A DNA stretch of 59,472 bases from Fragilaria radians (lineage: Eukaryota; Bacillariophyta; Fragilariophyceae; Fragilariales; Fragilariaceae): positions 145,925-205,396 of the forward strand of contig CAAAJI010000079.1 in NCBI GenBank assembly GCA_900642245.1, given 5' to 3'. The translations under genes and the position numbers were made by a program. The notes below the pieces were generated by a model. That model was not told where the DNA came from. It did not search any database and was given only the letters and a program-made list of their open reading frames with translations. Below, piece by piece: positions 55,100 to 59,472 of the stretch. Within the stretch, counting starts at the first letter, position 1; every line of letters begins with the position of its first letter.

Positions 55100-55301
55100 T
55101 TGAGAGCGAAGACAATTTGTGGTGTTAATGGGATACCGTAGACTTCTCTATTCCACGTGGACTAAACATAATATTACCTCTACTTTTGGACCATGACAAC
55201 TAATACTAAAAATGCGATACGGTACTTGACGCTTTCATCACCACATCAACACGGTGGACCATGAAAACTAATACTCCCATAGATAGCCCAACAAAGAGTC
55301 T
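55100..55301. promoter_or_regulatory. PheRS beta upstream region with a short direct repeat
   Basis: TGGACCATGACAACTAATAC at 55187 recurs as TGGACCATGAAAACTAATAC at 55255, i.e. 88-176 bp upstream of the PheRS beta start codon. A paired site at this distance could be regulatory, but no factor is known and chance or decay of a longer repeat is possible. Confidence 0.25.
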
Positions 55302-56790
55302 ATCCTACAAAGAGCCTTAGCCTATATTAATATCCTTAAATGGATTGAAGATCCAAGTGCAACGAACTGATTTTGCAAACACCTGTCACATTCTACAACA
55401 TACTTGATGTTATATCAAGAAGAGGATCTTCTAACCTTTAGTTTTCTTAGTATAGTTTGAGTCTTTATAATATCACTTATCTTCTTTTAACGAAGCGTTA
55501 TTCTTGAATATAGTAAACTTGCTTTCACGAAGAAATCAAACAATAATAGGGAATAGCTTTGATTGCCAAGCAGTCCAAGGCCCTGGACATGAAGGCAAAG
55601 AATCAGTTTGCAACATATTCAATTCAATGCTTGGATTTAACTGATGACAAGGAAGCCGTGAAGATTAATATCAAGCACATTGATACAGGAAGAGCAGAGT
55701 GGATTGGCTTGAATTCCTTCAATCCTTCAAGTCTCTTGTTCAGATGAGTAGATGGCAACAAGGAGCAGGAGTTGGTCCTGAAAAATATGAGTCTTGTATC
55801 ATGCACAAGTCCACAGCCTTTTTCCAAGCCAATTTCAAAAGAATGGTAATTTTTGAGGGACATAAACACCGTTGGAATTTGAAAGTTCCCACTTGTGATG
55901 CAAACCCTCCAGACAATTCAGTGGTGTGTGCTTTGGCTTAAAATGGAGTCCTCCATTCAAAACATGTCAACCAGTCTGCCTAATCTTATAACCAGTGGTT
56001 GTGTGTTGTTATCCACAACCCTTTAAGTGCATTTATGAGCAAGGCAGTGCTTTCACTTCAAGTGAATTCCAAGAGCTACTCTTCTCCTACGGTATTGTTC
56101 CAAGCCCAACTACAATCCAAAAGCCTCAGGCCCACTCAATGCTTCATCAAGGTATTGGCAATGTGATTTGAACAATCAACCTCTCAGATTCACTTTGTGT
56201 TGACCTACTTCCTGCAGTGGCTTTGGATATTTTGGTACCTTCCTTACCACTCTTAAAGTCACACCCCAAGCCAGATTATATTTGGAAGGGATATGTTGTT
56301 TGGATGCTTCCTTTACAGCCAATTGGTTAGCTATTGTAGTTTGTAAACAACCTCTAGCTCAAAGTGACAACACTAAAGAGAATCAATCCCACATATACCA
56401 TTCCTATGGTTTGGTTCAGCACAATAAATGGACTTTGCCAAAATCAGCACACCCTACTGAAGGACCTTACAGTGTAGTTAAAGTTCATCTAAATGGCAAT
56501 GCTGTGATTCAACATGGCTCTTATGCTGAAGCCATCAATATTGGTCATTTGATTCCTTTCCTTGCTTGCTGTTCACTCCTTTTGGATGTTGGGGGACTAA
56601 GACACAGGCAGTCCTACAACGAGCCTACCTCAATGTTAACATCCAGTGGATTTAAGATCCAAGTGCAATGAACTGATTATGTAATCTAATTGATGTTAAA
56701 TCAAGAAGAGGATCTTCTTATTTCATAGTTTAGTTGTAGCCACACTTACCGCCTTCTAAAGAAGCGTAATTCTTGAAGACCTTACAACCC
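55302..56790 (+). mobile_element. Degenerate Ty3/gypsy LTR element with identifiable LTR pair
   Basis: About 55302-55515 and 56610-56790 are direct repeats (roughly 75% identical), sharing AAGATCCAAGTGCAA, ATCAAGAAGAGGATCTTCT and GAAGCGT...ATTCTTGAA. They read as two ageing LTRs. Between them lies only ~1.1 kb. Its plus strand keeps coding traces, and near the right end GPYSVVKVHLNGNAVI with INIGHLIPF matches the C-terminal segment of gypsy integrase. The frame is broken elsewhere. It is inserted between PheRS beta and the methyltransferase gene, whose stop codon is just 17 bp beyond. Confidence 0.65.
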
Positions 56791-56806
56791 TTTGTCTTAA
56801 GGATTG

Positions 56807-57820
56807 TTATTTTTCTAAGCTTGTTAATCTTTCAAATTCCTCTTCATCATCACCATCAACAAATGCGGGTGGCTCCCATACTTCATTTATAACTTCCTCG
56901 GATGCTCGTTGAATGGAAGCTTGAAGTCCAGGAAATACCTGACAGTTCAATCCACCCAGACTTTTGTTCAGAGTTGAATCTCCTCGCCTTAAGACCAATA
57001 GTTTAGCATCCAATAATGGAGGAAGTTTATTCTTAACTTCATTGTCTAATTTGTAGTCCACTACCGAAATGGTATAACCCGCACTATTGGCAGCTGCAAT
57101 CAATCGTTGTGGTGTCCGATATCCATCTCTTGTACAAAAGGAAAGATAGAATGTTCCATCCGGCGATAGGCACATATCGATCGTCTGAAAAAGAAGCGTC
57201 AACACCTGATTGGCAGTGGATGGATAAACAATATCAGCAGCAACTATTATATCGAATCGGTCACGATTTATCAATGTTTTCAAGTCTGTTTGAAGGTTTT
57301 TTATATCTTCACGATCACCCCATGATAATTTGCGAATCCAAACATTGTCCATGGAAATCTTATTGATTTCAAAATTTTCACGTGTTAGCTCCAATGCCTT
57401 GGGATCTACATCGGTCGAGACCCAAAGTCGATTGCAATCCTCAGTAGGACTACCACTGCTAATCAGAGATGTCACCAACCCCACAAGACCACATCCACAA
57501 CCCAATTCCAGAATGGCCAAGTCGGAACCAATCTCTAATGTGGAGAATGGTCGGATATCGGTTAACCATTGACAAAAATAATGCGTCGCTGGCCAGATCA
57601 TAACTCCCGTGCGATCACGATGTTCACTTGTTAGGTTACAACCGATGGTTGAGGTGGCACTCCTTACTGTCACATGAACAGCAGAATCACAAGACTTAGT
57701 GGTATAATAACAGTATGTCTCTGTTTCATATCGGGCTACAAGACCCTTCTCAATTTCTTCTTCCACTACTCCTCCGTTATCTCTCTGTGCCATCAGAATG
57801 CAAAAATATTGGCATGACAT
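56807..57820 (-). CDS. Family 16 (METTL21/FAM86-type) protein lysine methyltransferase
   Basis: From the ATG at 57820 (MSCQYFCIL) the frame gives 337 residues; a later ATG (MAQRDNGG, 57793) is also possible. The SAM-binding fold is clear: GVMIWPATHYFCQWL (the conserved W-x-A-x-x-L helix), then motif I ILELGCGCGLVGL (~103-115), DVDPKALELTRENFEIN (motif post-I), and DIIVAADIVYPST (the [DE]-x-x-Y-type motif 4 region). Members methylate single lysines on translation factors and chaperones. The C terminus is Asp/Glu-rich. A stop lies just upstream in this frame, while an overlapping frame upstream (to ~57983) reads VPGYWNMHEGDIA, so an N-terminal exon joined by a short intron (about 50 nt, GTAAAT...CAAAG) is possible. 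The 3' end abuts the LTR element. Confidence 0.85.
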   Translation of the reverse strand: MSCQYFCILMAQRDNGGVVEEEIEKGLVARYETETYCYYTTKSCDSAVHVTVRSATSTIGCNLTSEHRDRTGVMIWPATHYFCQWLTDIRPFSTLEIGSDLAILELGCGCGLVGLVTSLISSGSPTEDCNRLWVSTDVDPKALELTRENFEINKISMDNVWIRKLSWGDREDIKNLQTDLKTLINRDRFDIIVAADIVYPSTANQVLTLLFQTIDMCLSPDGTFYLSFCTRDGYRTPQRLIAAANSAGYTISVVDYKLDNEVKNKLPPLLDAKLLVLRRGDSTLNKSLGGLNCQVFPGLQASIQRASEEVINEVWEPPAFVDGDDEEEFERLTSLEK

Positions 57821-58670
57821 GTATTCCTTCGGGAACGTATAAGGATAGGGATCTTTGGAATAAGGCAATAAATTTCAAAGCATCATTAAAGTGCAATTTA
57901 CTAGCAATATCTCCTTCATGCATGTTCCAATAACCTGGAACTTTCGAAAAGAGATTTGCACAGCATATGATGCCAGCATCCAAAGGAAATAAGAAACGTT
58001 TCAGTTTGAAGGCAGAAAATGTTTTTGTTTGTTTGTTAGTATTGAGAGAGAATCCTCATTAAACTGGACAAAAATAAGTTAGAGCTAATGAATATGCTCT
58101 AAACTCCAAAAGATATTCATTGAAAAACAAGATTTCTTTCTTATGCTTTGCTATTTGATTTATATGCGACTCAAAGACAATTCATATTGACGTTTCAAAA
58201 ACATCAAAGTTTCTTAAACTTACCAATTTTGAGCACTTGTAGTTTTCCCCAGCTGTGCTACGCGTCGCAACGCTCAAGAAGTTACTTTTTTCTCCTTTAC
58301 AGAGGTTAGATACATAATTAAGTGTTGAGTTGGGAAGCCTCAAAACAAAAGTATCGAGTCTCATGAAACACGGGATGCAGTAAATCGGTTGCACCCTGAA
58401 CTTATGAAATATTATTTGTTTCCGGGTACTTAATATCCTCAAAACTCACATTCAATTTTGAAGGGAAATGGTTGGAACAATGCGGGAAAGGAATTTTCAT
58501 TTGCTTGATTTGCGGTCCAACGGATGCCAATACTTCTTGTTTTTGATTCAAGTAATTAATGTAATTGACTCATCAGCATTCTTGCATGTTGATAAATTAA
58601 CATTTAATACCATCCCTACTGGTGAATTCATTACTACATTTTCATACTATTTCATTCTGCTAGGTTGTCT
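57821..58670. other. Region upstream of the methyltransferase gene
   Basis: The first ~160 bp may hold an N-terminal methyltransferase exon. The remaining sequence is AT-rich with no supported gene, repeat or RNA. Confidence 0.45.
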
Positions 58671-59115
58671 CTAATAGTCATCTCTATCACCATTTGTACT
58701 ATACAAAACATTTTCATCAGCGGGAACAGGAAAATTTGACTGATAACCATAAATAATGCATATTGAGGCGCACATATATAAGTTAACAACCAAAGTCGTA
58801 ATGGAAAGCATTCCATTCTCACATGAAAAGCCAAATTTCCCTTAGAACTTTTTTCTCTCCTAGAATTAATGCTTCATAGTCTGGTTTCTTGTCAAGTACA
58901 AAAATGAAATTCATTTAATTAAAGAGAATTTTGCTTCTTCTCAGTGATACACTTGTGCTAAATGCTCATCACTATGAAGTCAACCCTATTCTTCCACTTT
59001 CTGATTATTTTGGAGCTCATCTATTGATTACCTGAGTGCACTCAAATTCCATATCGCCTATCTCGTAGTCAAGAGCCAAAGGTGCAGCCTTTTTCATAGC
59101 ATTTGTTAGTGGCAT
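58671..59115 (-). CDS. Possible small two-exon gene (about 50 aa)
   Basis: An ATG at 59115 opens 28 codons (MPLTNAMKKAAPLALDYEIG ... ECTQ) that end exactly at a GTAATC donor (exon 59115-59032). A 292-nt gap then ends in TATCAG, followed in phase by NFPVPADENVLYSTNGDRDD and a TAG stop (exon 58739-58671). Residue composition looks coding, but the product is short, the intron is longer than others here, and I recognise no family. The first exon could also be internal, since a CACTAG acceptor-like site immediately precedes it. In that case the gene would extend to the right. Confidence 0.3.
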
Positions 59116-59472
59116 TCTAGTGAATAAAAACTGAGAGGAGAACAAATATAGTCAACTGAAAGTATCAAACCGAAAGCAGAGGACCGCAGTAGAATAGCTA
59201 CAATTTGTTGTTACATGGCAAATAACACTATTCCAATGGGACAGTGATTACTGTATTTTCAAATTTACGTATTTCAAATTTAATGTAATTTAACAATTCG
59301 CTCGATGGAGTCACTGGTCATTCGAAGTGATTACGACACAGTGACATGTCATAAGAACACAAAGACATATGGTAATTTGACTTGCGTGGCAACAAAATCC
59401 GATTCGAATGAAAGATGTGGCCATCTGCAGTGATGGCAACTTTTTTCTTCCAATGTTAGTTTCACAATTAAA
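59116..59472. other. Right edge of window, nothing recognised
   Basis: No open frame, repeat or RNA gene is supported. It may carry the promoter or upstream exons of the small gene at 58671-59115. Confidence 0.4.

Noticed and set aside
1..59472. CRISPR arrays, bacterial operons or prophage
   Set aside because: No regularly spaced repeats, and the spliced eukaryotic genes exclude a prokaryotic reading.

Overview
This looks like a nuclear genome fragment from a eukaryotic alga, most likely a diatom or another stramenopile. The genes are eukaryotic: an RME-8/DNAJC13-type endosomal protein, a formin, a p24 cargo receptor, a CHY-RING ubiquitin ligase, cytosolic PheRS beta and GMP synthase. They carry short GT-AG introns (about 52-155 nt), the DNA is AT-rich, and Ty1/copia and Ty3/gypsy debris is plentiful. 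Helicase-associated (HA) domain proteins, GT10 and GT61 glycosyltransferases and a type II membrane protein of algal style fit that guess. It is inference, not proof.

Layout. 1-17 kb is a gene-bearing left block. It holds the 5' part of an RME-8-like gene running off the left edge, an unrecognised 398-aa protein next to a 167-bp tandem duplication, a small zinc-knuckle-like protein, a two-exon formin apparently lacking an FH1 region, a GT10 fucosyltransferase whose N terminus meets a 497-N assembly gap, a C19orf12-like glycine-zipper protein, and two head-to-tail GT61/DUF563 glycosyltransferase copies, one clearly broken.

17-42 kb is a repeat-rich region. It contains a dispersed repeat with a conserved small hairpin, decayed Ty3/gypsy and Ty1/copia elements, and a striking inverted repeat. 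The two arms (about 25911-28650 and 34116-36855) match without any difference I could find and mirror around position 31383. Each carries a five-exon HA-domain gene. The outer flanks (about 25290-25910 and 36856-37345) are homologous but clearly diverged. A second, older inverted repeat (about 23720-25300 against 30230-32260) sits partly in the spacer, so the locus was built in several steps.

42.4-57.9 kb is a gene-dense right block. It holds GMP synthase, two tandem HMG-box-like paralogs, a CHY-RING E3 ligase, a p24 protein, a putative Golgi type II glycosyltransferase-like protein, PheRS beta, a degenerate LTR element with recognisable LTR pair, and a lysine-methyltransferase-family protein. 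Convergent neighbours are only about 80-220 bp apart. A possible tiny two-exon gene lies near the right edge.

The genes do not form one pathway. Secretory and endosomal functions recur (RME-8, p24, GT10, GT61, the type II membrane protein), beside housekeeping nucleotide and translation genes. Splice sites and start codons were assigned by eye; all family calls rest on recognised motifs, with no database search.
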